Below are positions 1 to 6,620 of a stretch of 10,567 nt of DNA, one piece after another. The stretch lies in the NCBI RefSeq assembly GCF_937881195.1, contig NZ_CALGFC010000067.1, forward strand, positions 1-10,567, read 5' to 3'. The DNA comes from an uncultured Methanobrevibacter sp. Lineage in GTDB: Archaea; Methanobacteriota; Methanobacteria; Methanobacteriales; Methanobacteriaceae. Below the pieces are notes generated by a model, which was not told the DNA's origin, did not search any database, and saw only the letters and a program-made list of their open reading frames with translations. Position numbers and translations under genes: made by a program. Each line of letters opens with the position of its first letter. The first letter of the stretch is position 1.

Positions 1-47
1 GGTATTTTTCGATAGTTTTATATAGTGGTTGTTCACTATTATATTAT

Positions 48-77
48 AGAGAATACTTACTTTTTTATTCTCTTTTT
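48..77 (+). terminator. Terminator-like hairpin of an upstream gene
   Basis: AGAGAATA (48-55) pairs perfectly with TATTCTCT (66-73) around a 10-base loop and is followed by further T residues to 77. On the plus strand this has the shape of an intrinsic terminator. In archaea the T-tract matters more than the stem, so the assignment is moderate. It would serve a plus-strand gene to the left of the window. Confidence 0.4.
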
Positions 78-405
78 GAAAATTGTTAATATTGTATAAG
101 AATATTATAAACAAATAATCTAATAGCTAGTGATTTTATAAACTATAAACTAATCAAAAATTCTGTTCAATAAACAGATTATTCAATGATTTAGCTTTTT
201 TATTTAATTTCCAGTGATTTTTCAAACATTTTTAATAAGTGATTGTAACAATTGATGGACTAGTGAATTCATAAAAAAAATAATTTTTAATGTATTATAG
301 GCACCCACTATTTTTTTTATATTATATTTAAATGAAAAAATATTGGTTATATAATAAATTATTATAATGAATGCTCGTTTAGATATTTTTTATAAAAAAT
401 ATTTT

Positions 406-413
406 TTTATAAA
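406..413 (+). promoter_or_regulatory. Candidate TATA box for the adhesin gene
   Basis: TTTATAAA lies in a run of A/T with a second TATA-like box at 389-396. An archaeal start site about 25 bases downstream would fall near 435 and give a leader of roughly 140 bases that contains the hairpins at 437-555. An alternative box, AAATATAATA at 511-520, would place transcription start inside the large palindrome at 523-555. The sequence does not decide between them. Confidence 0.35.
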
Positions 414-436
414 TTATTCTTTTATTTATGTACTCA

Positions 437-494
437 AAAAAGAGTTTTTATGAACTTACTCTTTTTAATAAACCTAATATCCTATCAGTATTAG
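437..494 (+). promoter_or_regulatory. Two leader hairpins upstream of the adhesin gene
   Basis: AAAAAGAGT (437-445) is a perfect 9-base complement of ACTCTTTTT (458-466). CTAATA (474-479) pairs with TATTAG (489-494) around a 9-base loop. A further ACTC at 432-435 could compete with 458-461 for GAGT at 442-445, so two mutually exclusive folds are possible. If transcription starts near 435 these structures form at the 5' end of the mRNA. Short A/T stems arise easily by chance here, so a function is only a possibility. Confidence 0.3.
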
Positions 495-522
495 CAATTT
501 TATTAATATTAAATATAATAAA

Positions 523-555
523 AATTTCACATTCTACTTGATAGATTGTGAAATT
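523..555 (+). promoter_or_regulatory. Strong palindrome just before the adhesin ribosome binding site
   Basis: AATTTCACA (523-531) pairs with TGTGAAATT (547-555). Inside it, TCTA (533-536) pairs with TAGA (542-545) after one T-T mismatch, leaving a 5-base loop. That is a 13-pair interrupted stem ending 7 bases before GGAGGTGA (563-570) and 18 bases before the ATG at 574. It could be a DNA operator for a dimeric repressor or an RNA hairpin that controls access to the ribosome binding site. The pairing is directly visible; the role is inferred. Confidence 0.5.
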
Positions 556-573
556 GATTTTTGGAGGTGAATA

Positions 574-2973
574 ATGTTAAATTATTCAAAAAAATTAGAT
601 AGAAGAATATTTATTCCAATATTAATTATTTTAGCTGTATTTTTATTAGCTACTACTATGCAAACTGATTTTGCAGCTACTAACTCAATTGATAACACAA
701 CTACTGGCGGAATAAGCGGTGCACTAAATAGCTCAAATCCTGGAGACACTATAGAACTTGATGATGGAGTATACATAGGCAACAACAATACAAACATGAC
801 TATTAATAAGGATATTACAATTCAAGGAAAAACCAAAGACAAAGTCATATTAGATGCACAAGGACTATCAAGAATATTTGCAATAAGTAGTAATCGAAAT
901 GTGACTTTTATAAACATAACTTTTCTCAATGGAAATGCTAATATGGGGGGAGCAGTTAATAATGGTGCTAGTCCTGGAACAATTATGAATTTTATAAATT
1001 GTAATTTTATCAATAATACAGCATCTGCTACTGGTGGAGCAATATGGACTAATGGTAATTTAACTATCATTGATTCTAAATTTATCAATAATACAGCATC
1101 TACTACTGGTGGAGGAATATATGTAACTACTAATTCTATTACTAATGTTATAATTTATGGATCTACTTTCAGAAATAATGGTGTTAATGATTTTGGTGGG
1201 GGGATTTATTTAACTACTACTACTGGCAATACAGTTAATATCGATATTGTTAACAATACATTTATAAATAATACTGCTCGTACTGGCGGTGGAATCTATG
1301 CAACTAATGTGGGTGCGAGTATTACTAATATAAACATATCTGATTCTAAATTTATTGATAATATGGGTAATGGATTAATGGTACTTTCTGGTGGTCAGGC
1401 TAGTATTACTACTGCTAATGTTATTAATTCAACTTTCACTAATAATAATGCTAGTGGAGTTAATGTTGGTTCTAATGGTGGAGGTATAACTAATATTAAC
1501 ATTTTTAATTGTGCTATTAGTGGTAATTCTGGTTCTGGTAATGGTGGAGGAATAGCTGTAGTTGCAGATCATAGATCTTATTCAAATGTTAATATTTCTT
1601 ACTGTAATATTAGTGGTAATTCTGCTGGTATAAATGGTGGTGGAATTTATATTCGTGCTGGCGGTAATGGTAATGGTACTGCTAATGTTAATATTTCTAA
1701 CTGCAATATTAATAATAATTCTGCTGGTATAAATGGTGGTGGGATTCATGCTCAAACTCACGATTTAAATTGTTCTGGTTCTGTCAATATTAATATCTCA
1801 AATTGTAATGTTAATGGTAATTTGGCTGATTTTAATGGTGGTGCAGTTAGTGTTTATACTGGCAATGGTAGTAGTGGTGATACTACTGTAGTTATCAATA
1901 ATTCTACTTTAGAGAATAATAATGCTAATATTTATGGGGATACTGCTAGTGTAACTACTGGTGAAAATAGTACAGGTAGTAGTATTTTGATTATTACTGG
2001 TGATTCTAGTGTAACTAACAATGATCCAAATAAAAATGATGATGGATTATATGTTTTTTCTAGTGAAGGATCTACAGGTAATAGTGATATTATTGATAAT
2101 TCCACTATTTTTGTAAAATTGTCTGTTAATTCTACTATTGTTGTTTCTAATATTATTGTTGGGAGTAATACTACTATTTGTGGTGTTGTTACTGATGAAA
2201 ATGGCAATCCTTTTGCAAATCTTCTGATTACTATTAATATTGATGGTATGGATTATAATGTGACTACTAATAGTGCTGGTGAATGGAGCTTAACTTACAT
2301 TCCTATAAATATTGGTATTATTAGAATAGTTGTAAGTTCAGCTGAAAACAATGTGTATCATGCTTTCAATAATACTGAAACTTTTAATGTTAAATCTAAC
2401 ACCAAATCAAATATTGTTGTTTCTAATGCTACTACTGGAAAACAAACAAATGTTAGTGGTGTTCTTGTAGATGAAAATGGAAATCCTATAAGTGGTGCTA
2501 GTTTGAATGTTGTTATTGGTGGTAAATATTATACTGTAGTTACCAGTACAGATGGCACATGGGAACTACCTTATACTCCATCAAAAGCAGGTAATTACAA
2601 TGCAAAGGTTTACTATACTGGTGATAATCTTTATTTACCTTCTACTGGTAGTGTAGCTTATACTGTTGCTCAAGAAGAAGAAGATACTCCTACTAAAGTT
2701 GATATTCGTCTTGTTAAAAGGAATAATAGTAAAGCTGTTAGACATGGAAATGTTGTTTATATGAAATGGTTGACTTTTAAAAACTTTGGGGCTTCTGGCT
2801 CACAAACAATAAACGCAAAAATCATCATTAAAAACCTAAAATACAAACTATGGAAAGTCTACAACAAAAAACTCAACTACAAATTTGCAAAAAACAACAT
2901 AAAATTCAAAATAAACCTAAAATCCAATGGCATATACAAACTAAAACTAAAAGTCTACAAACCAATAAAATAA
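574..2973 (+). CDS. Secreted adhesin-like protein with Pmp-type beta-helix repeats and two Ig-like domains
   Basis: This is a cell-surface protein of the adhesin-like class that is abundant in gut Methanobacteriales, probably used for contact with partner microbes or host material. Residues 1-35 form a signal peptide: a basic start, a hydrophobic stretch at 12-29, and likely cleavage near DFA-A. Residues about 42-515 are Asn/Ser/Thr-rich beta-helix coils carrying F-x-N-N and GGAI/GGGIY motifs (145-157, 170-183, 199-212, 230-242, and degenerate copies to about 425), like chlamydial polymorphic membrane protein repeats. Two related Ig-like domains follow at about 521-607 and 613-698, each with DENGNP and a W-x-L-x-Y strand. 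After an acidic linker (EEED) comes a Lys-rich tail at 708-799, perhaps a pseudomurein anchor (inferred). There are many N-x-S/T sequons. The start is fixed by GGAGGTGA four bases upstream of ATG. Codon use changes sharply in the last 170 bases. Ligand unknown. Confidence 0.9.
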   Translation: MLNYSKKLDRRIFIPILIILAVFLLATTMQTDFAATNSIDNTTTGGISGALNSSNPGDTIELDDGVYIGNNNTNMTINKDITIQGKTKDKVILDAQGLSRIFAISSNRNVTFINITFLNGNANMGGAVNNGASPGTIMNFINCNFINNTASATGGAIWTNGNLTIIDSKFINNTASTTGGGIYVTTNSITNVIIYGSTFRNNGVNDFGGGIYLTTTTGNTVNIDIVNNTFINNTARTGGGIYATNVGASITNINISDSKFIDNMGNGLMVLSGGQASITTANVINSTFTNNNASGVNVGSNGGGITNINIFNCAISGNSGSGNGGGIAVVADHRSYSNVNISYCNISGNSAGINGGGIYIRAGGNGNGTANVNISNCNINNNSAGINGGGIHAQTHDLNCSGSVNINISNCNVNGNLADFNGGAVSVYTGNGSSGDTTVVINNSTLENNNANIYGDTASVTTGENSTGSSILIITGDSSVTNNDPNKNDDGLYVFSSEGSTGNSDIIDNSTIFVKLSVNSTIVVSNIIVGSNTTICGVVTDENGNPFANLLITINIDGMDYNVTTNSAGEWSLTYIPINIGIIRIVVSSAENNVYHAFNNTETFNVKSNTKSNIVVSNATTGKQTNVSGVLVDENGNPISGASLNVVIGGKYYTVVTSTDGTWELPYTPSKAGNYNAKVYYTGDNLYLPSTGSVAYTVAQEEEDTPTKVDIRLVKRNNSKAVRHGNVVYMKWLTFKNFGASGSQTINAKIIIKNLKYKLWKVYNKKLNYKFAKNNIKFKINLKSNGIYKLKLKVYKPIK
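1006..1113 (+). repeat. Near-identical 33-base repeats inside the adhesin gene
   Basis: Positions 1006-1038 and 1081-1113 match at all but one base and are 75 bases (25 residues) apart, in frame. They encode successive FINNTAS..TGG coils of the beta-helix. Identity at DNA level as well as protein level suggests recent duplication or gene conversion of single coils. Confidence 0.75.
1585..1749 (+). repeat. Duplicated 66-base coil inside the adhesin gene
   Basis: Positions 1585-1650 and 1684-1749 are related copies offset by 99 bases (33 residues), with about seven to eight differences in 66 bases. Both encode NVNIS-x-CNI...NSAGINGGGI. The offset is a whole number of codons, so copy number could change without breaking the frame. 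Confidence 0.7.
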
Positions 2974-3350
2974 AACTAGAAAACAAAAAAAATTAAAAAA
3001 CATTTAAAATTAAAAACATTTTAAAGGGAAGAAAAATTGAAAATAATGGATTAATAATCTATATTTTTAATAAAAAACTTTCCCCTACTTTCTTTTTTTA
3101 AATAAGCTTATCAAATTAATAAAAAAATTCTTTTAATCCTTTATGAATGATATAATAGCTATTTTTATAAATCTATATGATATTTTTGTAAAATTTTTTA
3201 TTTAGTTTTATAATAATATTTCATAATTTAAATTAGTAATATGATTTAATTTTAAATTAACTTAAAATATTTATAATAAGAATTAAATAATATTGTATAT
3301 AAAAAATATGTATATGAAAATATTATATATTATATAATAGGATAATATTT
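2974..3350. other. Gene-free spacer after the adhesin gene
   Basis: No supported gene. A T-rich stretch at 3086-3099 follows a short GGGAA/TTCCC pairing (3026-3030 with 3080-3084, a long loop) and probably ends adhesin transcription. Toward the right end, TATATAAAAAATA at 3296-3308 is a plausible TATA box for the membrane protein gene that starts at 3351. The rest is A/T sequence in which I see nothing further. Confidence 0.5.
3086..3099 (+). terminator. T-rich terminator of the adhesin gene
   Basis: A CTACTTTCTTTTTTT tract lies about 115 bases past the adhesin stop codon. Archaeal RNA polymerase terminates at T-rich tracts, and this is the first strong one after the gene. The associated stem is weak. 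Confidence 0.35.
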
Positions 3351-3911
3351 ATGAAAAATGAGGATGATTCTGATTATATTGAAGTTAATAATTCTAATTG
3401 TAAAAATGAATTACTATTAGATTTCATGATTAAAGACTATGATCATGAAATAGATAGAAGAAATGTCTTTGATAATAAATCAGGTAGTTTAATTGCTTTT
3501 AGTGGTATTATTTTAACATTTCAAGGAGCATTAACCTCTTTTGTTTTTTCAAATTTGAATAATTGGATAATTGAATTGAAAATTATAATTCTATTATTTT
3601 TCATAGGGTCTTTAATTCTTTACACTGCTTCATTATATTTTTTTATAAAAGCATATTCAGTTTCAAAATGGCTTTTTGTACCATCAAATAATATAACCTA
3701 TGCTGATTTTAAAGATGAAGATATTGAAAAAGAGGAAATAATAGTTGAAACTATACATTTTTATAATAAATCTATTGATACTAATGGTGAGTCACTGTAT
3801 AAAAAGGCAGAAAAAATTAAAAAAGGTATGAAATTTCTTCAAGCAGGAATAATAATAACTGTTATTTATATCTCTCTATATTGTATCAATTTAGTTATAT
3901 ATCAGATCTAA
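3351..3911 (+). CDS. Small integral membrane protein of unknown function
   Basis: I do not recognise a named family. The 186-residue protein has a charged N-terminal part (1-43), two hydrophobic segments close together (about 45-67 and 73-101), a charged soluble stretch (about 103-158), and a third hydrophobic segment at 162-185 ending at the C-terminus. The stretch IDRRNVFDNKSGSLIAFSG (34-52), a charged helix with D-x-K just before the first membrane segment, resembles the entry helix of small 2TM proteins of the SLATT or Pycsar-effector type. Those act in nucleotide-signalled defence, but no cyclase or sensor gene is adjacent, so this is only a structural resemblance. The ribosome binding site is weak (AGGATAAT, 3339-3346), and a TATA-like box lies about 45 bases upstream. 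It stands alone, with no operon partner visible. Confidence 0.8.
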   Translation: MKNEDDSDYIEVNNSNCKNELLLDFMIKDYDHEIDRRNVFDNKSGSLIAFSGIILTFQGALTSFVFSNLNNWIIELKIIILLFFIGSLILYTASLYFFIKAYSVSKWLFVPSNNITYADFKDEDIEKEEIIVETIHFYNKSIDTNGESLYKKAEKIKKGMKFLQAGIIITVIYISLYCINLVIYQI

Positions 3912-4106
3912 TTCTAATTTACTTTATATTAATCTAATATTTATTATATTGGGATTTAAATAAAAATAATGTATATTATAATTAAATAAAAACTATTTTT
4001 AAAATTATAAAACTAAAAAATATAAGGTTAAAAAATTAATAATTCAACTAAAATTAAAACTTTGTATAGGTTTTAGAAAATTATTATCATTTTTTAATGA
4101 TGAATA
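3912..4106. other. Short A/T spacer
   Basis: No gene is supported. A perfect hairpin, ATCATT-TTTT-AATGAT (4086-4101), ends five bases before the in-frame ATG at 4107. Nothing else stands out. Confidence 0.5.
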
Positions 4107-4247
4107 ATGTTTTCTAATGGGGTGATTACTATATCAAAAGGTGAAAATTCAGAAAAAAAACGAATTAGGGTAAAAATAAAGGGTAAACATATCAAAGAGG
4201 AAGAAATTAATAAAAATATTAAAAAAGAATTATTAAAAGATGATTAG
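4107..4247 (+). CDS. Tiny basic ORF, start uncertain (ATG 4107, GTG 4122 or ATA 4131)
   Basis: A frame of up to 46 residues ends at TAG 4245-4247. The C-terminal 39 codons encode a highly charged peptide: ISKGENSEKKRIRVKIKG followed by KHIKEEEINKNIKKELLKDD. It has no hydrophobic segment. An alternating basic strand (RIRVKIKG) is followed by a likely charged helix. A ribosome binding site, GGTGAT (4121-4126), sits four bases before ATA at 4131, exactly the spacing used by the DUF255 gene at 8219. ATA-TCA-AAA would read (M)SKGENS, a natural start. ATG 4107 has no clear ribosome binding site and GTG 4122 lies inside the site itself. The gene is either real with a rare ATA start or a gene whose ATG was lost. 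Function unknown; possibly nucleic-acid binding from its charge only. It converges with the PLP enzyme gene. Confidence 0.5.
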   Translation: MFSNGVITISKGENSEKKRIRVKIKGKHIKEEEINKNIKKELLKDD

Positions 4248-4251
4248 GTCA

Positions 4252-4272
4252 TTAAGAATTAAGAATTAAGAA
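4252..4272 (-). repeat. Three 7-base repeats between convergent genes
   Basis: TTAAGAA occurs three times in direct succession (4252-4272). On the minus strand this reads TTCTTAA three times, preceded by a short T-run (ATATTTTTC), just past the end of the PLP enzyme gene. It may take part in termination there. Confidence 0.4.
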
Positions 4273-4314
4273 AAATATCTGATTATTAGAAGAAATGATT
4301 TATTCCACTTTTTT

Positions 4315-5301
4315 TCACTGATATTTTTGAATTGTCCTAATGATTTTATCTAAGTTTTCTTTTTCAAGGGCTTCTGTATTCAGATTCTTAATTTCAATAG
4401 CTACGCCCTTTTCTTTTAATCTATTATAATTTGGACATTTGGTTATAAAAGCTCGACCACCAAGATCGAATTCTTCTTTTAGGTTTTTAGCTAATTCATG
4501 ATGGTTATCATTAGCTAATATAACATTAGTTCCTCTTTTATCTTGATGTATAACATTTTTAAGATTGTTCTTAATATAACTTGTAGCTTGAATAGTCTTT
4601 TTTAGATTGTTTTCTGCAAAGTCTATCTCAGTGTAAATAGCTTTTTTTGTAATAGTATTAGATTTACATACTTTTAAAAGAAGTTTTGATTTTTCAAAAA
4701 TATCTTTATTATTAGTGGTTATAAAACCACCATCATTAACATTAATCACTTTTGGAGAGGAAGTTGAAACTATTATAATATCTGAATATTTTCCATTAGC
4801 TAATTTCCCTTCAAAGTCACAAATTCCACCAGAAGCATCTTCAACAAGAGTAATGTTATTATCATTAGACCAATTACTAATTTCTTTCATTGGTTGTTCT
4901 GCTGTATAACCTGCAAAACTAGTTAAAAAAATAGCTGAATTGTTATTATTAACTGAAGGATTTTTTTCTAAAAAATCATCCAATACTTCTTGATTTATTA
5001 TTCCTAAATCAGTTTTAATTGTTATTATTTCTTTGTTTAAGAACTTAGCTATTTGTTTAAATCCATGCCAAGCTCCTTGATCAGGTATTATTATTGGCCC
5101 TTCAATTCCATTCATAGCTACCATTATAGCTGCATTCCCACTATTTACAATTTCACAATAATCATGATTTGTTTTTGAAGATATTTTGTTCTTAATCTCA
5201 TTATCATCAGTTTTTTGGTTTTGAGAATCTAGAGAACCTTTTATTGTTTCTTCCATTACTTTTTTTGTTTTTTTGGAAGGTTCTTTGTATAGTAGTTTCA
5301 T
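4315..5301 (-). CDS. DegT/DnrJ/EryC1-type PLP-dependent aminotransferase-like protein
   Basis: This is a fold-type I PLP enzyme of the DegT/DnrJ family, whose usual members transaminate keto-sugars for cell-surface glycans or antibiotics. Visible motifs are SGNAA (54-58) in the phosphate-binding region, QGAWHGF (75-81) with W78 in the ring-stacking position, VEDASGG (153-159) with D155 as the likely partner of the pyridine nitrogen, and SSPKVINVNDGG (181-192) with K184 as the likely Schiff-base lysine. All core residues expected for catalysis are present. At 328 residues it is shorter than the usual 360-400, and the C-terminal part is reduced, so the substrate may differ from the sugar enzymes. 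The start has AGGT six bases upstream and a TATA-like box at 5333-5340. It follows nre by 74 bases on the same strand and may be cotranscribed or have its own promoter. Substrate unknown. Confidence 0.75.
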   Translation of the reverse strand: MKLLYKEPSKKTKKVMEETIKGSLDSQNQKTDDNEIKNKISSKTNHDYCEIVNSGNAAIMVAMNGIEGPIIIPDQGAWHGFKQIAKFLNKEIITIKTDLGIINQEVLDDFLEKNPSVNNNNSAIFLTSFAGYTAEQPMKEISNWSNDNNITLVEDASGGICDFEGKLANGKYSDIIIVSTSSPKVINVNDGGFITTNNKDIFEKSKLLLKVCKSNTITKKAIYTEIDFAENNLKKTIQATSYIKNNLKNVIHQDKRGTNVILANDNHHELAKNLKEEFDLGGRAFITKCPNYNRLKEKGVAIEIKNLNTEALEKENLDKIIRTIQKYQ

Positions 5302-5332
5302 TTTTTTACCTGTTTATAAACTTTTTAGTTTT

Positions 5333-5340
5333 TTTATAAA
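5333..5340 (-). promoter_or_regulatory. Candidate TATA box for the PLP enzyme gene
   Basis: TTTATAAA lies 32 bases before the ATG at 5301. Initiation about 25 bases downstream would leave a leader of roughly 10 bases that includes the AGGT ribosome binding site. This suggests the gene can be transcribed independently of nre. Confidence 0.35.
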
Positions 5341-5375
5341 ATTAAATATATTAATTAAACTATATTTTTGTCCTT

Positions 5376-6563
5376 TTAATGTTGATGTTTAATATCTTTT
5401 TTAAAGAATCCATCTAATGTTGTTTGTCTTGATTGTAATAATTCTTTTAAAAGATCACTTGTTTTAACATATTTATTAATTGGAATTTTGAGTTTTGTTC
5501 CAACATATTCAAGAGACTGTTTCAAACCTTCAAATTCCTTGTAAGGTTGTTCCATAGCATATTTAACATTTTCCCTGACATTGAAAACTCCAAGAGGGAC
5601 ATAACCAGAATAAGCTTCTCTAAGAACAATAACTCCTGCTTGTTTCTTTTGTTTAGCTAATGAATCCAAAACTGCCATTTTGCAAGTGTAATAACATCCT
5701 CCAACACTTGAATACTCTTTTTTGTCAGTATTTGTTTCATAATCTGAGAAAATCATTTCCTCTTTTCCTAAAATTTTTATAAAGGCTTCCATCCATTCAT
5801 ATTGCCATTCCATTGGAACTAAGATAATAGCATAATAATTTTTAAGACTACTAAATTCATAAACTCTTGCAGTATCAATGATAGGATAATGTCTAACTTC
5901 TTTAAGAAGAGTATTAGCTATAGAACTATCGCAAGCTGTAATAGACCATCTTGTTGGAACAAGCTTTCTTTTGTTTTTAGTTCCTATTGCACCAACTGAG
6001 AAAGCTTTTTGCATTGCAGAAAAAGGAACATCTTTATCATGCAAGTTCATAACTGCTTCAGTAGCTCTTAAATCAGTATCATAATAAGTTTTCTCAAGCT
6101 GTTTATCCCACCTTACACTCTCAATATTAAATTTTTCAATAACTGCACTTGGGCCATGTGGTGTACTATCTTCATTGAATGAAGATCCAACAGGTCTTTT
6201 TAAAAAATTAGCTTCAGTATCTGTAGATTTGGATGATAAAGATATATCTTGTAATTTTTCAATAAATGGGTTTTCAAGATCATCAATTCTTATTAGTTGT
6301 TTTCCTCTAACTAGATTTAAACGATAGTTAATAATATCGTCCTGTGTTTTATTCTCACCAATCCATGATTCTGGAGAATCCATTATAGCTGTATCTCCAG
6401 TTTCAGCTACCATCATTGGACCAGCATATACTTTTGGATAACTCCATCTACCAATAAAAACTGATGGAGGAGTACTACCATCTAAATCTCTACCTACCTT
6501 TACAGATTTCATTTGTATTTTTTCAGTTAATTTTTTCAAGTAGGCATTTTTTGATCTAAACAT
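5376..6563 (-). CDS. nreA: Archaeal DNA-repair protein Nre with C-terminal PCNA-binding motif
   Basis: This is a member of the archaeal Nre family (Nre_N and Nre_C domains), which in Haloferax acts with UvrABC in repair of crosslink damage and binds PCNA. The conserved N-terminal core GSTPPSVFIGRWSYPKVYAGP is at 29-49. HGPSA is at 136-140 and RWDKQLEKTYYDTDL at 151-165. KLVPTRWSITACDS is at 200-213 and a Cys pair GGCYYTCK at 288-295. LREAYSGYVPLGVFNVRE (314-331) is typical of the C-terminal domain. The protein ends in QTTLDGFF (380-387), a full PIP box (Q380, L383, F386, F387). The N-terminus is short: the core begins at residue 29 and no Cys-rich segment precedes it, although many relatives carry a zinc-binding stretch there (from memory). 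Upstream in frame, only ten codons without Cys separate ATG from a stop. There is no ribosome binding site at the ATG. The A-versus-B subtype is inferred from the PIP box. Confidence 0.88.
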   Translation of the reverse strand: MFRSKNAYLKKLTEKIQMKSVKVGRDLDGSTPPSVFIGRWSYPKVYAGPMMVAETGDTAIMDSPESWIGENKTQDDIINYRLNLVRGKQLIRIDDLENPFIEKLQDISLSSKSTDTEANFLKRPVGSSFNEDSTPHGPSAVIEKFNIESVRWDKQLEKTYYDTDLRATEAVMNLHDKDVPFSAMQKAFSVGAIGTKNKRKLVPTRWSITACDSSIANTLLKEVRHYPIIDTARVYEFSSLKNYYAIILVPMEWQYEWMEAFIKILGKEEMIFSDYETNTDKKEYSSVGGCYYTCKMAVLDSLAKQKKQAGVIVLREAYSGYVPLGVFNVRENVKYAMEQPYKEFEGLKQSLEYVGTKLKIPINKYVKTSDLLKELLQSRQTTLDGFFKKDIKHQH

Positions 6564-6606
6564 ATGGTTAATTATATACTCAAAACTAGTATTTTAAAAT
6601 AGTGTT

Positions 6607-6614
6607 TTTATAAA
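6607..6614 (-). promoter_or_regulatory. Candidate TATA box for nre
   Basis: TTTATAAA lies 43 bases before the nre ATG. Expected initiation about 25 bases downstream leaves a leader of under 20 bases with no Shine-Dalgarno site, so translation would be of the nearly leaderless kind. The 42-base repeat array begins only a few bases upstream of this box. Confidence 0.45.
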
Positions 6615-6620
6615 ATTTTT

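Larger units (their letters stand above)
1..573. other. Gene-free region upstream of the adhesin gene
   Basis: No reading frame here is supported. The longest ATG-started frame I noticed (367-453, 28 codons) has no ribosome binding site and overlaps likely promoter sequence. The region holds a hairpin followed by T residues (48-77), a short perfect hairpin at 22-39 (ATAGTG/CACTAT), another at 162-178 (TCTGTT/AACAGA), TATA-like boxes around 388-413, and three successive hairpins between 437 and 555 that precede the adhesin start. The left part probably belongs to the 3' end of a gene outside the window and the right part to the adhesin promoter and leader. Confidence 0.6.

Noticed and set aside
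367..453. 28-codon ATG frame upstream of the adhesin
   Set aside because: No ribosome binding site, a composition that follows the A/T background, and overlap with the likely TATA boxes of the adhesin gene.
1..573. A non-coding RNA gene
   Set aside because: In such an A/T-rich genome structured RNA genes usually stand out by G+C content. No G+C island is present here or in the other spacers, only short A/T hairpins.
582..1088. Minus-strand open frames within the adhesin gene (also 1932-2207)
   Set aside because: They are shadows of the low-complexity Asn/Thr/Gly-rich adhesin coding sequence, with no ribosome sites and no recognisable protein character.
3351..3911. Calling the small membrane protein a defence effector
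   Set aside because: The resemblance is limited to segment layout and one short helix, and no signalling partner is adjacent. Kept as unknown function.
4715..4909. Plus-strand 64-codon frame inside the PLP enzyme gene
   Set aside because: It lies opposite the conserved VEDASGG and SSPKVINVNDGG motifs, which clearly belong to the minus-strand gene.
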